DNA of 64,000 nucleotides, taken from assembly GCA_039545355.1 (NCBI GenBank), contig BCJJ01000024.1, positions 620,001 through 684,000 on the forward strand, read 5' to 3'. This stretch comes from Trichosporon coremiiforme. Its lineage: Eukaryota > Basidiomycota > Tremellomycetes > Trichosporonales > Trichosporonaceae. Positions 32,100-45,456 of the stretch are shown here, one piece after another (the stretch's first letter is position 1; the number at the start of each line of letters is the position of its first letter). The position numbers and the translations under genes are program-made. Under the pieces are notes generated by a model. It was not told the origin of the DNA. It made no database searches and was given only the letters and a program-made list of their open reading frames with translations.

Positions 32100-33407
32100 T
32101 TACTGATTGCAGACCTTGCATTGGCCGATGTTCTCCTCGTAGAGCACTCCAGGCTTGTCGTAGGAGCCCTTGTTGCCTCCAGGCGAGTAGATGCAGCGGA
32201 ACATGAGCTTGCGCGACATGCCGCCCTCAGCGGGGCAGTCGTAGGTCCAGCCACATCCAACCTCGGTGGCCGACTTCCAGACCATCTGGGTGAAGTGGGA
32301 GTAGGCCTCGGCGCCGGGGTTGTCGAAGGGGTACTCCTTCCACTCGTCGGCCCAAGCCTTGCAAGCCTGGCCGCCAGCCTCGGAAGCGGACTCGTACGAC
32401 GCAGAGAACGTGTGCAGGTTGTCACTGCCGGTGTGATCCCATTTGCAGTTGTTCCAGTCCTCCTTGGACTTGCGCGCGTACTCCTCGTTCCAGGCCAGGG
32501 CCGGAGCATCAAAGTTGGCGCGGAGGTCGTTGTGGAACTTGAGGATCGACTGGGACAGGGCCGAGGTACCCTTGAAGTCCTCATCGGTGGGGTTCTCGGT
32601 GATACGGAGGCCGATGTCATAGGTGGGGACGGGGTCACCGGCCTCGCGCTTCGACGCCTCGTCCTTCTCAGCCGCGCTGTAGTCACCGCCATCGCTAGTA
32701 TCGGTGTGGGTGGACATGAACTCGTCACCAGACGATGTGGGAGCAGGAGGCTTGTACTCGGAAGAGGTATTCGGGTTAGCGTTCTCAGCCTGGGCGTCGG
32801 CGGACTGGGCAGGGGCGGCGGAAGCCTCAGCGGGAGCCGGAGACGACTGGGCGTCCTGAGACTGGGCAGGGGCGGGGGCCTGCTGCTGGGCCTGCGAGTC
32901 GGAGCCAGACTTGTCGGCGCCAGAGTCAGCCAGGTTGGCGCCTCCAGTGGCCTGAGGGCTACCCCAGGTGGAGGTCCAGCCCCAAGTGGAGGTCCAGGCC
33001 TGGTTGCCGGGGAGGTAGTGGCCACCGTTGTGCTGCTTGTTCTCTTTGACGGGAGCCTCAGCGGCGGCGGCGGAAGCACTGGGCTCGGCGGAGTTGGCAG
33101 CAGAGGGGCTGGCCGCGGCGGAGCTGGCGGCAGAGGGGCCAGCCTCAGCCGAGGCGGCGTCCGAAGGAGCAGGCTCAGCAGAGTTGACAGCCGAGGACTC
33201 GGCAGCGGCGCTCGAGGGGACAACCGAAAAGACGGCGGACGCGTCGGTCGGGGCGAGCTGGGCGTCACCGCCAGCGAAGGCAGTGACGGTGACGGTCTGG
33301 GTGACGGCCTTGCAACCGCCGTGGTGCTTGGCGTGGCGGTGCTTGTAGGGGCGGGCCTCAGTAGCCACCAGGGCTGTGAGGGCGGTGAAGAAGATGGCGT
33401 TCTTCAT
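32100..33407 (-). CDS. Secreted CAP/PR-1 (SCP) domain protein
   Basis: Single exon, 435 aa, starting at ATG 33407. A hydrophobic signal peptide covers about residues 1-19. Then follow a His/Lys-rich patch, a long Ala/Ser/Pro-rich linker (about 45-125), a Trp-rich motif with two WTSTW copies (138-148) and another Ser/Gln/Pro linker. The C-terminal CAP domain spans about 283-435 with the two characteristic His (FHNDLR at 291, HFTQMVWKSA at 371) and several Cys for disulfides. CAP proteins bind sterols or other lipids outside the cell; yeast Pry proteins export sterols. The Ser-rich linker suggests heavy O-glycosylation and cell-wall association. An open frame of 450 codons on the opposite strand is an antisense shadow. 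Confidence 0.92.
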   Translation of the reverse strand: MKNAIFFTALTALVATEARPYKHRHAKHHGGCKAVTQTVTVTAFAGGDAQLAPTDASAVFSVVPSSAAAESSAVNSAEPAPSDAASAEAGPSAASSAAASPSAANSAEPSASAAAAEAPVKENKQHNGGHYLPGNQAWTSTWGWTSTWGSPQATGGANLADSGADKSGSDSQAQQQAPAPAQSQDAQSSPAPAEASAAPAQSADAQAENANPNTSSEYKPPAPTSSGDEFMSTHTDTSDGGDYSAAEKDEASKREAGDPVPTYDIGLRITENPTDEDFKGTSALSQSILKFHNDLRANFDAPALAWNEEYARKSKEDWNNCKWDHTGSDNLHTFSASYESASEAGGQACKAWADEWKEYPFDNPGAEAYSHFTQMVWKSATEVGCGWTYDCPAEGGMSRKLMFRCIYSPGGNKGSYDKPGVLYEENIGQCKVCNQ

Positions 33408-33632
33408 TGTTATCGTCGTTTGTGATGTGCAAATTGTGTGGGCTGAGTTGATACAGATGATGCGAAATGAGTGTGAAAGGAGTGTGGGTCTTCCGACGCT
33501 GGGTCGAGAGAGGAAGAACGATAACAAGAGGCCGAACGAAGGAAAGGAAAGGAGGTCGGAAACGGTCACAGACTGTTTGCTTGCTGGTTGCAGAAAGAGA
33601 AAGGAGGAGACAAGATGATGTGAGGGAGAGGG

Positions 33633-33640
33633 TTATATAG
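33633..33640 (-). promoter_or_regulatory. TATA-like box upstream of the CAP gene
   Basis: CTATATAA on the minus strand, about 226 nt before the ATG at 33407, within otherwise GC-rich sequence. The distance implies a fairly long leader, which contains C/T-rich stretches. Confidence 0.35.
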
Positions 33641-33834
33641 AGTGGGAGACTTTGCTTTGCACGTTTGGGAGGATGGGCAGGGAGTTGGCCTTGGCGTCGG
33701 AGTGCAAAGATGAGCAGGTGTGCAGGTGTCCCATCTGAAGCCACTTGTCAGAGTCACATCAGGCGCCAGGGATCGCGCGCAGCTGCAGAAGCTAGGAGCT
33801 TGTGGTACTCGGTGAGGATTGCAGGCGTAGTAGA

Positions 33835-33878
33835 GTTCCAGAACAACGCCTGTCGCGTTCCAGAACAACGCCTGTCGC
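33835..33878. repeat. 22-bp tandem duplication
   Basis: Two adjacent copies of a unit beginning GTTCCAGAACAACGCC, identical by eye, in non-coding sequence. Confidence 0.85.
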
Positions 33879-36772
33879 GCGTCCTGCAGGAAGCTGGCGA
33901 GCTGGCGAGTGGATCATGCTCTGGACTTGCTCTCGATCGGCACAGGGGGGGGCGTCCCCAGACTGTGACCCTGAGGCGATCAGGGAGGCCAGGGAGGGGG
34001 CAAGGGTTTTGGCGCGAACTCTGACGGTAACGAGGGACTGCACCTCCACCGCACGGCCTTGCCCGCGACCCACCGGGACCTGGCTCCGAGCTTGTCATTG
34101 CACCCCTTGGGCCCAGCTCTTTCACGCACGTCCATTCATCCCTCCCAGGCCCCTGCATGTGCTGATCAGACGCAACCGCTCGACGCGACATTCGCGGAGG
34201 AGAGAAAGCCCACGCGCCCACACTGAACGGCTGCAGGGCTCGACTGTTCCAGGCAGGGGGAAGCGCTTTCTTCGGTGGTCATCGCTCACCACCACTTGAC
34301 ACGGCAGGGGACACCTCATATCCCCTCCATAACTCTCGTCATTGTCCACTCTGCTCCTGCTGTATCGAGCATGTTTGCATCTTTGGGTCACCATTCTGGG
34401 ACATCAAACTATCTGATATCAACCGTTGATCTGCTCTCACCGGTCTATCGGATGTACACATCTCGCAAGTCGTCCGGCTCAGCAGTGGGGCAAGGCTCCC
34501 GCATCACCCCACCGTTGAACATCTGCGTCGCACCCTCTGCAAACCTGCACTAAGCTAAGCACTGCACCTTCCTCGGCATCGCTAAGCGCGACATTCTCTC
34601 GCAGCCAGGCCGGCTTGCCCATGCGGGCATACACGTCCATTCCACCACCGAGACCGCCGAACAAGCTCACCTGCGTTCACTTCTCCGCCCGTTTCGGCTG
34701 CGGAGCGAACAATCCAAACCCTACTCCTTCTCTCAGCAAACTTTGGTCCACACCCCCTGCTCATGCCGCTTTCCAGCGATGGGCTGGACGTCTGCACACC
34801 GCTGCACAGCGACATGCCCGACAGGCCACCACCCACCACCCGATCGACTGGTACGAGCAAACTTTGAGGCGGGTGCCGCGTCTTCCCTGCAGCAGATGGA
34901 CTTTTCTGACGAACACTGCGAGATCAGAGCAAAAACTCTACAATTCACAATCGGCAAGAACAGGACCAGGCACACGCCTGCGTCTGCACACTCATGGCTC
35001 CTGGGGTCTTGCTACTTGGCTCAGTCCCTATTGCACGGCCGAAACGAAGGAAGGCTTACGAGATCCGATCTTGACAGCGACTGGCTGCCTTGCATCTTCC
35101 TCGCTCCAGTAACCTTTCTGACGTCGGACGGTGTACCTTCTCCGGCCCGAGAACGACCCCACGCCGCTTTCATCTTTCACAGAATGTCCGCATGCGCTCA
35201 CCTCTTTCCTGCGCCGTCTCCCACCTGACCCGGCGAGATTCGGGAACCCGTTCCAGTACTGTGGTGTACGCACTCCCTTTCGCCTGGCTCGTTGCCTGTC
35301 CAACAAGGAAGGGCGCAGGCGTGCAGGAGCATTCACGCTATGGCCGCCGGCTGCACAGCATGCTGGCCAGACCACTCCAGATTCCAGTTCCTTTCTTCGT
35401 TCTCCACTCTCGGTTCCCCGTCGCTACGTTTCGGGTGCGGACCTCACATTCTGTACACCGGTTGAGCGCTGGAGTGGGCACGCGCCGCAACGTGCGCAGC
35501 ACCTGCTCGTCCTGCGTGTTCGCTGCGGTTCCAGACTCCGTCGCTCTCCAATTCCCCAACCGACACTGGCCACTTCCCCGAGCTTGTCTCCGTGCCCAGA
35601 TCCAGACCTAACGGCAGTCCACACCTCGAACCCATCGCCGACCAAAGCAGCAGCCCATTCGCAGGCCATGGACAGTGTGCCGTCCAGCTTCCGAAACGAC
35701 CTCGACACGCCGCACGCTCTCTCCGACACGACGCCCTCGCGGCGATCCCCGGCAATCCCCCACACGCGGCGACATCACGACGGTCACCAGGCCGGGACAG
35801 CATCATCTGATCAGCACCGTGGTGGTCCATCACCATCTCGACGCAACTCTGTCCACGTCGCGACGGCGTCAGATACGTCACATAGCGCAATCCGTGCAGA
35901 CCGTGCACGGCGCTGCATTAGACTCGGCGCCCTCGACCCATACGACGGCGCAACCGGGCGACGGACGAACGCTCCGTTTCTGGGCTCCGTACCCATCCGT
36001 GCCTGAACTTTGACTTTCCGGTGCAAATGGTGGGGTCGACGCGTCGCGCGTTGCATACTGGGCAGACGTCGCGTCGCATCCTTCATCCGTCAGCTGAGTC
36101 ACGTGTTCTACTTTTCACTGCATTGTGGAGAGATGCGTCGGCGGTGCAGGGCATGAACGCGGCACACTCTGCATCGCGTTCGGGGCGTCGTACTATGTGG
36201 CACCGGGGAGGACACGGAGGACATGGAGGACGGAGGTTGAGCTTGCGATCTGATCACCCGCACTCCAACTGGCCCGACGAGCTATGCGGGCCCTTCGGGC
36301 AGTTTCCCGGCCCCACTAGCGAGTCCACCAGACGAACAGAAACAAAGGACGTTCGAAATGTTCCTTTTCACAGCGGAAGTTGGCCAACTAAGTTTGGCCA
36401 TCGAATCGACTACTTCAAGCTTTTGCAGATGCAAGCTCAAGGATGCTGAGTATGGTTGAGGGTTGTAGTTGCATGGCTGCCATGTTCCCACGAGCAAGCG
36501 AGTAGTGCACATGACGTCCTCAGTTCTATACGCAGCTCAGCACTGAGCAGCTATGTTATCTATGAACTATCATGTGCTCGGCGTGCGCTGGGCTACAGTC
36601 TGCTCTACGTTTCTGTGTCAGAGCTTGAAGCGAGATGCCCAGATCTGACGTCTTTCGCTCCACATCGCATCCTCGCGACACGGACCCCAGAACCAAGATA
36701 AGATCTGAGTCGCGGGTGATCTCTTCGCTTTCGCCACGCGGGCCACGACGAGTGGAGCAAGCGGAGACTCCA

Positions 36773-37135
36773 GACTTAAGCGCTGAAACAGCGATCAGCA
36801 GGTGAGTCACACGCCCCGCACCCCTTCGACATACGTCTCCAGATCAGCGATCTGCGATGTTGTGAAGCATGGCTCGGACTCTCCTGTGGCCTGTATCCAA
36901 GTACGATGCTCCAACACCCAAGCTCCTTTCGGCAAATGGATCTCAGTCCTTGATCTCTCATGTCTGGGGCACTTCAAGCTTTAGCGCTGAAACAACCCCA
37001 GGCTGTATCTTGGATCCCACAAACGTGTAAGTGGAGCATGCAGCGGAGACTCCACAGGAGATGCAAGAGCGGTGCTCCGGCCAGCCGTCTCGGCCCCAAA
37101 ACTCATCCAGCATGCCAAGCTTATGCGCTGAAACA
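36773..37135. repeat. Three dispersed direct repeats of an 18-nt word
   Basis: GCTTNAGCGCTGAAACA-like copies at 36773-36790, 36978-36994 and 37119-37135. The surrounding sequence also shares AGCGGAGACTCCA words. This is probably a degenerate larger repeat; no coding sense was found. Confidence 0.6.
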
Positions 37136-38449
37136 GGACGATCTGATGGTCAGCACAGAGCGAGTGTCAAATCCACCGCCAAAGATCTTGGATCGAGTCA
37201 GTGCAGAATCAGAAGGCGGTGGCCCAGTGTCCAAACGTCCAGATCTCCACGATCTCTACCCCGCCAAGCAAGCCGAGCATTGAAACGCTTCGAACATCTC
37301 GACCCCGTATCCCATACCCCGCGTGTCGACGTGTCCAAGGTACCAAGGTCTTGAGAGATCTGGAGCAGTCGCCCTCCACCGCGTCCACCGCCTCTCGGTG
37401 CCGACTGCTGCGCCATCGGCTTCTACCCTTGTTCGGCATCTTTGGCCCACCGCCTCGATCTGGTCGATCTGTCCGGGGGGTCTAGAATGTGTGTCAGTCG
37501 ATCGTTCGGGCGTATGTGACGTGTCAGTGTGTGATGGCGCTGCTGGCGTAGGATGAAGAGAGTGTGCTCGGTATAGCTGATGTCGTGTGACGTGAATCGA
37601 ATGGCTCGATTGATGGCCGGTGTCAAGAAACTGCCGCGCGCACCGTGTGCCCATCGCAAAGCATGGTTTTATGCAAGGGTGAGGGGTTAGTCACTGCTGG
37701 GTGCGTGCATGGCAGTGCATGGCAGTGTGAATACAAGAGCATGACGTGAGTGAGATGGCGCAAGCATTCGAGTAGCCAGTTGATGGCGATGGACGTTGGC
37801 GAGGGGACGAGTTAGTCCGGGGTGCAGCTCTGTGATTGGATCCGAGACTGAGACGACGGTGCAGTGGTACGGGCCGGCTAGGTGAGTATTCCGATTATCA
37901 GCATGGGTGTGATCGCGAGATTATGCCGAGGTTTGCTTTTTCCCTGGATGGTCAGAAATCGATGTCGTGATCAGTGTTGAGTGGTGGAAAGCGCGCAAGC
38001 GCGCAATGTCACGCGCTAATCGCCCAATCACACTTCCTAATTGCCGATTAGACTAGGTACCACGACGCACAGATGCCGAGACTAGCGAGCCCATCGAGTC
38101 TGGCTGCCCACTGCCAGCGCTCGCCGGCTGCCAGCTGCGATCCTTGCACGGCCATTTCGCGCTCGACCGCACGCGCCCGCACGCACCGCACGAGCACAAA
38201 GATCCCAGATTGGCCTCTCTGGCGATGGCGCAATCACGTCATTCAATCAGCCCGCCCAGCCCAGCTCAGCCAGCCAGCCAGCTACCGAACACAGCGATGA
38301 GCTTGCAACACAGAGCACACCGCTTCACCGCCCGACTCCCGAACCGAGGATTCCCCGTCACAGCTCGCTGGCCCCTCGCCCGCAATATAACCCCCGCCAG
38401 CCATCGTGTCAAGCATCTTTCACTCCCAACTTTGTTCCCCTCTACCTAG

Positions 38450-39926
<1,477 letters not shown>

Positions 39927-42332
39927 AGCGGGCGAGAGCGCCGAGGCGGAGCCGAGGCGTGATCGCGCCGATATGGCGAGGTCATTGCCAAAGCCACAAG
40001 CTATAGTTTAAAAGGACGCGCGTAGAGCCCGTCCAGATTGTAGATCTTCCTTCTTCAGAGGTTATAAATGTAGATTTGGGATTTCGTCGAGAACACCGAG
40101 CAGCGAGCAGCGGGCGGCGGGCAACTTACTCGGAAGGCTCAGCCACTGATCTGGGCCGCGTCGCCTCGAACTGGACTAACGGCTAGCACGAGAGCTGCAG
40201 GCGGTCCGAGAGCGATGGCGATGCCGGCGGCCACTGCTCGAGCGGAGCTCGCTGAGCGGGCAAGCGGTGGCCGCCGGATACTGGGCGCAGCACGCGGGGC
40301 GAGGCTCCTGCCCACCAGCACCGCCCACTACGGCAGTCACAGCCTCCACAGCAACAGTGACAATGATACTTAACACGAGCTACGATAGCACGAGCGACGC
40401 GCCTCACGAGTTGCTCCGCTCAGCTGCACAGTCTGTTGAGAGCGCACCTTGGCCATGATTCACTCTAGTATCGCATAGAGCTTTATACGCCGAGACGAAT
40501 GGTCGATGCGAAACACTTCCAACATACGACGATCAGGTCCACAAGACGCCAGCTGCATTCCGTCGGAACACTCGCTCGGATGCATCGCCAGCCCTCCAGT
40601 TTCCACGCGCTCGCTCGCACCGTAGAATTGTAAGCGTGCGACGATACGACGAGAGTCCAGAACTGAGGGTTGCCTGCAATTGTGTGCCCCCGTTTCGAGA
40701 CCGACTTAGTCTTGGCGGTTGCAAGCGAACGATCCGAGACTCACGGGTTCAGCGCGGTCTCCCCTTGTTCTTCAATGCGTTCCCCAGCCTGCAAGATCAG
40801 CCGTATCCCGCGAGTTGCATACCGCGTAGCTGCGTAGCTGTGTACCGAGACGCGCTAACCTCGCCACGCAGACCGAGCGAGGACCGTGCACATCAAGAAG
40901 ACGCCGCTGGCTCTCCTCGAACACGCTCGGTGCGTGGAATGTTTCGAAACGCCTCGCAACGCTTGCACAAGGCATGTTTCATGCAGAACGCCAGCAGCGC
41001 ACGGATAAGTGCGGGTTTGGCCGTGGACGCGGTGGGAGAAGCCGGTTGTAGCGGGCCGGCCCGAGTGCGGCTCACCGTAGACGGCAAGAGAGAAGCGGCG
41101 AGCAGGAGGGCAGGCACATGTCTGGCACATGCCCCCGCCCCACTGTCCACCGAAGAACATGGCGTCAGCCAAAGTCCCAAAGTCCGGCTGCCTCCACCTC
41201 CATCTGCTCGACCTCCTGTCCATCGCGACATGCGAGGCATCTACTCCGAATGCAGACCCAGCCCCGAGCAACAGCGCCACTCGGATCCACGGAAGAACTA
41301 AGATGCGCACGCCGTCCAGATCGGTACACCCAGTCTGGAGCTCCCCGGGGTTTGCCGGTGACCTGTGAGTGGATGGGAAGGGGCTAAGGGATACGCACGC
41401 AGACGCGCAGAGTTAATTTTCCGCTTCGTGCTGGGAGTCAGGCCGAATTATCGCCGACCGTCCACGAAACTGGCCAGTCACAACTCCACAGATCTGCTCT
41501 GTGCCTCTTGTTCCTGCTCCGCAGTGCCGTTTCTCTGCTCCATCTTGCTCCAGGAGAAGCAGGGAGAGAGCAGGGAGAACGAAAGGGTATGCGGGGTAGG
41601 CCTGCAGGTTTGGCAGGTTTTGCGGTGGTTCTGGTCAAATGAAAAGCGACAGACATACAGTACCTGCTGCCCTGGGGGCAATTCCCGGGTTCAGTTTCCG
41701 GTCTTGCCCACCGTCTCCAGGCTTGCTCAGGCATGCCCCAGGGATTAGGGCAGCCGCAATCAGCCGCCAGTCAGCAGCCCCGTTAGTTCAGGATTCTGGA
41801 CCATCAGTGCCCTGTTTCCGCCCTGGCTGCCCCCAGTCACAAGACCAGAAAGTTTCTTCCAATAGTGGCCGCTCCGCGCGCGCTCCGTCGTGCGCCGACG
41901 GCTGGCGGCTGGCGACGTCTCGGCTGAACTGGGTGTGCATTTGCGTGTTGCAGTGGTATTGGCCCCACACTCGTAACCCTGCTAGCCCTGGAGTTCCCCG
42001 CGCCGCGCAGCCCCTCCAGGCCGTCCTGGCCGGCCGCGCATCTAGTCCCCGTCGCGCAGGATGGCAAATTTCGGCGGCAGCTCCCAGCGGCCTTATGTTG
42101 CATCGAGTCATTAGCTCAGCTCGTCACTCCGCTCTCAGGCTCAGGTGCGAGCCGGATCGACACGACTCCATCTCACACTCTCTCACACCACGGTTACGGT
42201 TGCTACGAGCTTCCTGTTGCCCACTTTACACTACTACCACAGTTTTACACACTCCTTAACCACACTTTTTCAAGTCACCGGCGACAACTCGACTGAACGG
42301 ACAGAGCGACAAACGACGGCTAGTTCTACGCG
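39927..42332. other. Intergenic region, 2.4 kb
   Basis: Separates the sulfhydrylase and permease genes. Several overlapping open frames of 100-220 codons on both strands have no recognisable content. The last 100 nt before 42333 are C/T-rich and likely hold the permease promoter and leader. Nothing else supported. Confidence 0.5.
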
Positions 42333-43799
42333 ATGGCAGAAAAGAAGAAGCTCGGGCTGTTCCACAGCTCCAGCGAGAAGAAGCGGTTCGACGACAACTC
42401 GTCCGGCGCCTCGGTCACGAACCCGGACAACATTGAGCCGTACCCCAGTGTGAAGACGCAGATCGCGGCCGATGACAGGCGGCACGACGCCGTCTTCGGC
42501 GAGATCACGGAGAAGGGCCCCGACTATCGCAACGTCGGCTGGCTGGGCGCGACGGTGCTCATGATCAAGTCCGCCTTCGGTCTCGGTGTCCTCTCGATCC
42601 CCTTCGTGTTCCAGGCCGTTGGCATCGTCCCCGGTATCATCCTCATCATTGTCATTGAGGGCATCGTCACGTGGAGCGCCTGGGTGCTCGGAGAGTTCAA
42701 GCTCGCCCACCGCGACACCTACTCCCTCGCCGATGTCGGACGGACGCTCGGCGGCCGCGTCGGCGAGGAGTTCTTCACCCTCGCCGTGTGCATCTGTATG
42801 CTCTTCTTCTCTGGCTCCGGCATGGTCGGCGTCACCACCGCGCTGAACGCCGTCTCGACCCACGCCACCTGCACCGCTGTGTGGATGGTTGTCGTCTTCG
42901 TCGTCTCCTTCGCGGCCGCCTCGATCCGTACCCTCGGCAACATTACGTGGCTCGGCTGGGTCGGCCTCATCTCGATTCTCTCCGCCGTTCTCGTCATGAC
43001 GATCTCGGTCGGCGTCCAGGACCGCCCGTACGCTGCCCCCAAGGCCCCTGCTCCCTGGGACAAGGACTTCAAGGTCGTCGTCACCACCTCGTTCGCGGAC
43101 GGTATCTCGGCCGTGGCCACGATCCTGTTCGCCGCCGCCGGAACGCCGACTTACTTCGGTATCATCTCCGAGATGCGCAACCCGCGCATGTACAAGCGCG
43201 CGATGCTCATCAACCAGGCCTTTGTCACCACCGTGTACATTGTGATCGCCTCGGTCGTCTACTGGTACTGCGGCAAGTACGTGACGCAGCCCGCCCTGGG
43301 CTCCGCCGGCCCTCTCATGAAGAAGATTGCGTACGGTCTGTCCATTCCGGGTCTCTTCTTCTCCGTCTTCCTCTGGATCCACATTCCGGCCAAGTTCATC
43401 TTTGTCCGCCTCCTCCGCGGCTCGCGCCACCTCAACGCCAACACTCCCACGCACTGGGCGACCTGGATCGGCCTCGCCTTCCTCGGCACCACGATCGCGT
43501 ACATCATCGCCTCGGCCATTCCTATCCTTGACTCGATCATCTCCCTCGTCGGCGCCCTCATCGCGCCCACCCTCTGCATCATCCCCTTCGGATTCATGTA
43601 CCTCCACCTCAACGTGCGCTATCGCCGCTGGAGCGACCTGCCCCTCTCGACCAAGCTTGGCGCCATCTGGGCCTGCATCGTCATCCTCATCGGTCTCTTC
43701 ATCACTGTTGCGGGCACTTATGGCGCCGTCGTCACCATCATCAACCAGCCTGGTGACGGCAAGCCGTGGTCGTGCGCGGACAACTCGAACTCGGTCTAA
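42333..43799 (+). CDS. Amino-acid permease, AAAP family
   Basis: Single exon of 488 codons from ATG 42333. After a polar 65-residue N-terminus there are about eleven hydrophobic segments. The first (WLGATVLMIKSAFGLGVLSI) has the helix-breaking Gly-rich pattern typical of the amino acid/auxin permease (Aa_trans) family, in which it forms the unwound substrate-binding helix. Expected role is proton-coupled uptake or vacuolar movement of neutral amino acids. The sequence resembles fungal N-amino-acid-transport type proteins; substrate and membrane (plasma or vacuolar) cannot be decided. C-biased codons indicate good expression. The 445-codon frame on the opposite strand is a shadow. Confidence 0.92.
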   Translation: MAEKKKLGLFHSSSEKKRFDDNSSGASVTNPDNIEPYPSVKTQIAADDRRHDAVFGEITEKGPDYRNVGWLGATVLMIKSAFGLGVLSIPFVFQAVGIVPGIILIIVIEGIVTWSAWVLGEFKLAHRDTYSLADVGRTLGGRVGEEFFTLAVCICMLFFSGSGMVGVTTALNAVSTHATCTAVWMVVVFVVSFAAASIRTLGNITWLGWVGLISILSAVLVMTISVGVQDRPYAAPKAPAPWDKDFKVVVTTSFADGISAVATILFAAAGTPTYFGIISEMRNPRMYKRAMLINQAFVTTVYIVIASVVYWYCGKYVTQPALGSAGPLMKKIAYGLSIPGLFFSVFLWIHIPAKFIFVRLLRGSRHLNANTPTHWATWIGLAFLGTTIAYIIASAIPILDSIISLVGALIAPTLCIIPFGFMYLHLNVRYRRWSDLPLSTKLGAIWACIVILIGLFITVAGTYGAVVTIINQPGDGKPWSCADNSNSV

Positions 43800-44077
43800 G
43801 AGAAGCGAGCGTCAGCGAGCGAAGCGGTGGCGTGAGCAAAGCTCGCCTCGCCTTCCATACCAGCGAGTCGCGCCGTCCCAACACCACCTTCCACACAATC
43901 TTTTTTCAACAAATCACACAGAACCAAACGGGACTTCTGAAGCAACACGAAGCAAAACTCATCATGTACCACTAGCAACCGCCATACCAACTCATCTGCC
44001 TTCTTTTTCCTCTCTCTCTCTCTCTCTCTTCATCCATAGGGCGCGAAAAAATGTCAAATTTCCTGTTCTCTTCCCCA

Positions 44078-44555
44078 CTATCGGGGCATCGTGAGCCACT
44101 GCCACACCTCCCTTGCTGCACCGACGAGAAACCGGAGCCAGCTGAAGTCGCACTCGACGAAACGGCGAATCTGCGTGCCGGCCAGTGTATGTTCTCCGCT
44201 GGGGCTGACGTCAGCCGCGTCAGGGGGGGGGGGGAACTCACGCAGTGATCTCGTGCACCATCTTTCCCCTCAGATTCCAACACGTCCATGCGTTAACGAG
44301 GAGGCTGACCGTGGTGTTGACCCAGAACCAGGTCCCTGGGGTGGTCTCGCCGTGATACCAGTCGCGCAGCACGGGTACGACACAGCCCGTGGTCATGCCT
44401 AGGATGAAGATGGCGAGGAACGTGAACAGGGGCGTCGCGGCCGGGTTCGAGGCGAGGAGGTACGTTGGCGTGTCGAAGTGCAGGTCCACGCTGGGGTCGG
44501 AGAGCGCGCTGGCTGGAGTTCGGGGGCGGTGGATGCGGTGGATCAGCGCTGACAT
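44078..44555 (-). CDS. Small two-TM protein, paralogue A
   Basis: Exons 44555-44242 and 44204-44078 give 146 aa. A 37-nt GTGAGT...GCTGACGTCAG intron overlaps the TGA that would end the unspliced frame at 105 aa. Features: a polar N-terminus with DLHFDTP, a first membrane segment (LFTFLAIFILGMTTGCVV, about 43-60), a loop with LRDWYHGE, a second hydrophobic segment (about 78-93), LRGKMVHEIT, and a tail containing QIRRFVECDFSWL. Paralogue C at 45457-45990 has the same order of motifs, the same intron position and a matching second exon, which supports the spliced model. The intron contains a 12-nt C-run. Family and function are not recognised; it is probably an integral membrane protein. Confidence 0.7.
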
Positions 44556-44812
44556 GGCGAGATGCTTCGTGAAGATCAGTGAGGACTGAACACGGAGATG
44601 ATCTCTGACGCTGGCGTCATTGACGCTCGTTTCGCTCGTCTGAAACGCTGCCCGGGACGGTCTCGACAGGATTCCTCCTGGACCGAGACTGGACCTCATG
44701 CTACGCAACACTCGTCCCCTAGTACGGTGGAGACAGGCACCGACGGTCACATGACGCTGCTTCACATGCCATCACCTCCCAGCTCTCCCAGCCACATCAC
44801 AGCGCTTAATCA

Positions 44813-45172
44813 CTACGGACACTCCACGAACCGCCTGATGCGCAGACCATCAACGTACTCTGCCCCGATATCCACGCCCCTGCTCTCCGTCAACCAACCC
44901 TCACTCCAGACTCAGGCAGGGATCTCACGCACCCTTTCGGCGCTGTATCCGGCGCAGAACCAGAGGCACGACAGCATGTTCAGGATACTGAGCCACCCGA
45001 GCTCGGGGTCCCTCTCTCCTTCGGCGAAGGAGCGCAGGAACGGGGGAATGAAACTGCAGATCTGGTTGCCGAGCAGGACGAGCCAGAAGGCTACCCGATA
45101 GGGAGGTGGTGCGGCGCCGTGTTTGTCTGTCACGATGAGGAGAACTGGCTCTTGGAAGGGGAGGGTCGGCAT
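44813..45172 (-). CDS. Small two-TM protein, paralogue B (splice donor lost)
   Basis: The frame 45172-44912 encodes 86 aa with two hydrophobic segments (about 27-45 and 60-75) and ends AERVREIPA, aligning with the VHEIT end of exon 1 in paralogues A and C. Where those have the donor GTGAGT, this copy has CTGAGT (44915-44910), so translation stops at once. A CAG acceptor and an exon-2 relic remain at 44879-44813: joined in phase it would read RIRRFVEC like paralogue A, then stop early. I read this as a paralogue that lost its intron and tail through a donor mutation. It may still make the short protein. Also lacks the DxHxDxP segment at the N-terminus. Function unknown. Confidence 0.55.
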
Positions 45173-45456
45173 GGTTGTTGTTGCTGGTGAAGAGGATACG
45201 CAACGAGTGGGAGAGGTTGTGCGGATCGTGGGATGACTGTCGATGAGGCTTTGATGGTCCGCGTGGAGCATGGGCGGAGGATATTGTCCCGGTTGAGAGA
45301 GCGCTACTGACGATCTGAAGCGAGTATGGGGACGACATGAGTGACGCTCCTCCCAGGGGTAGTGTGCGTCATCGGATCGACGGCAAGCATGGTATTCCAT
45401 CGACAGCTCACATCGAAACAGACTAACAGACCGAACAAGCACCGCCAGCAAGCGAC

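Noticed and set aside
32073..33425. 450-codon plus-strand frame
   Set aside because: Antisense shadow of the CAP-domain gene; the minus strand has signal peptide and CAP motifs, this one only Leu/Gly/Val-rich noise.
35131..36006. 291-codon plus-strand frame
   Set aside because: No signal, no domain, overlaps several other open frames; looks like chance in GC-rich DNA.
42270..43607. 445-codon minus-strand frame
   Set aside because: Antisense shadow of the permease gene, rich in Asp/Gly/Glu as expected from reverse reading of biased codons.
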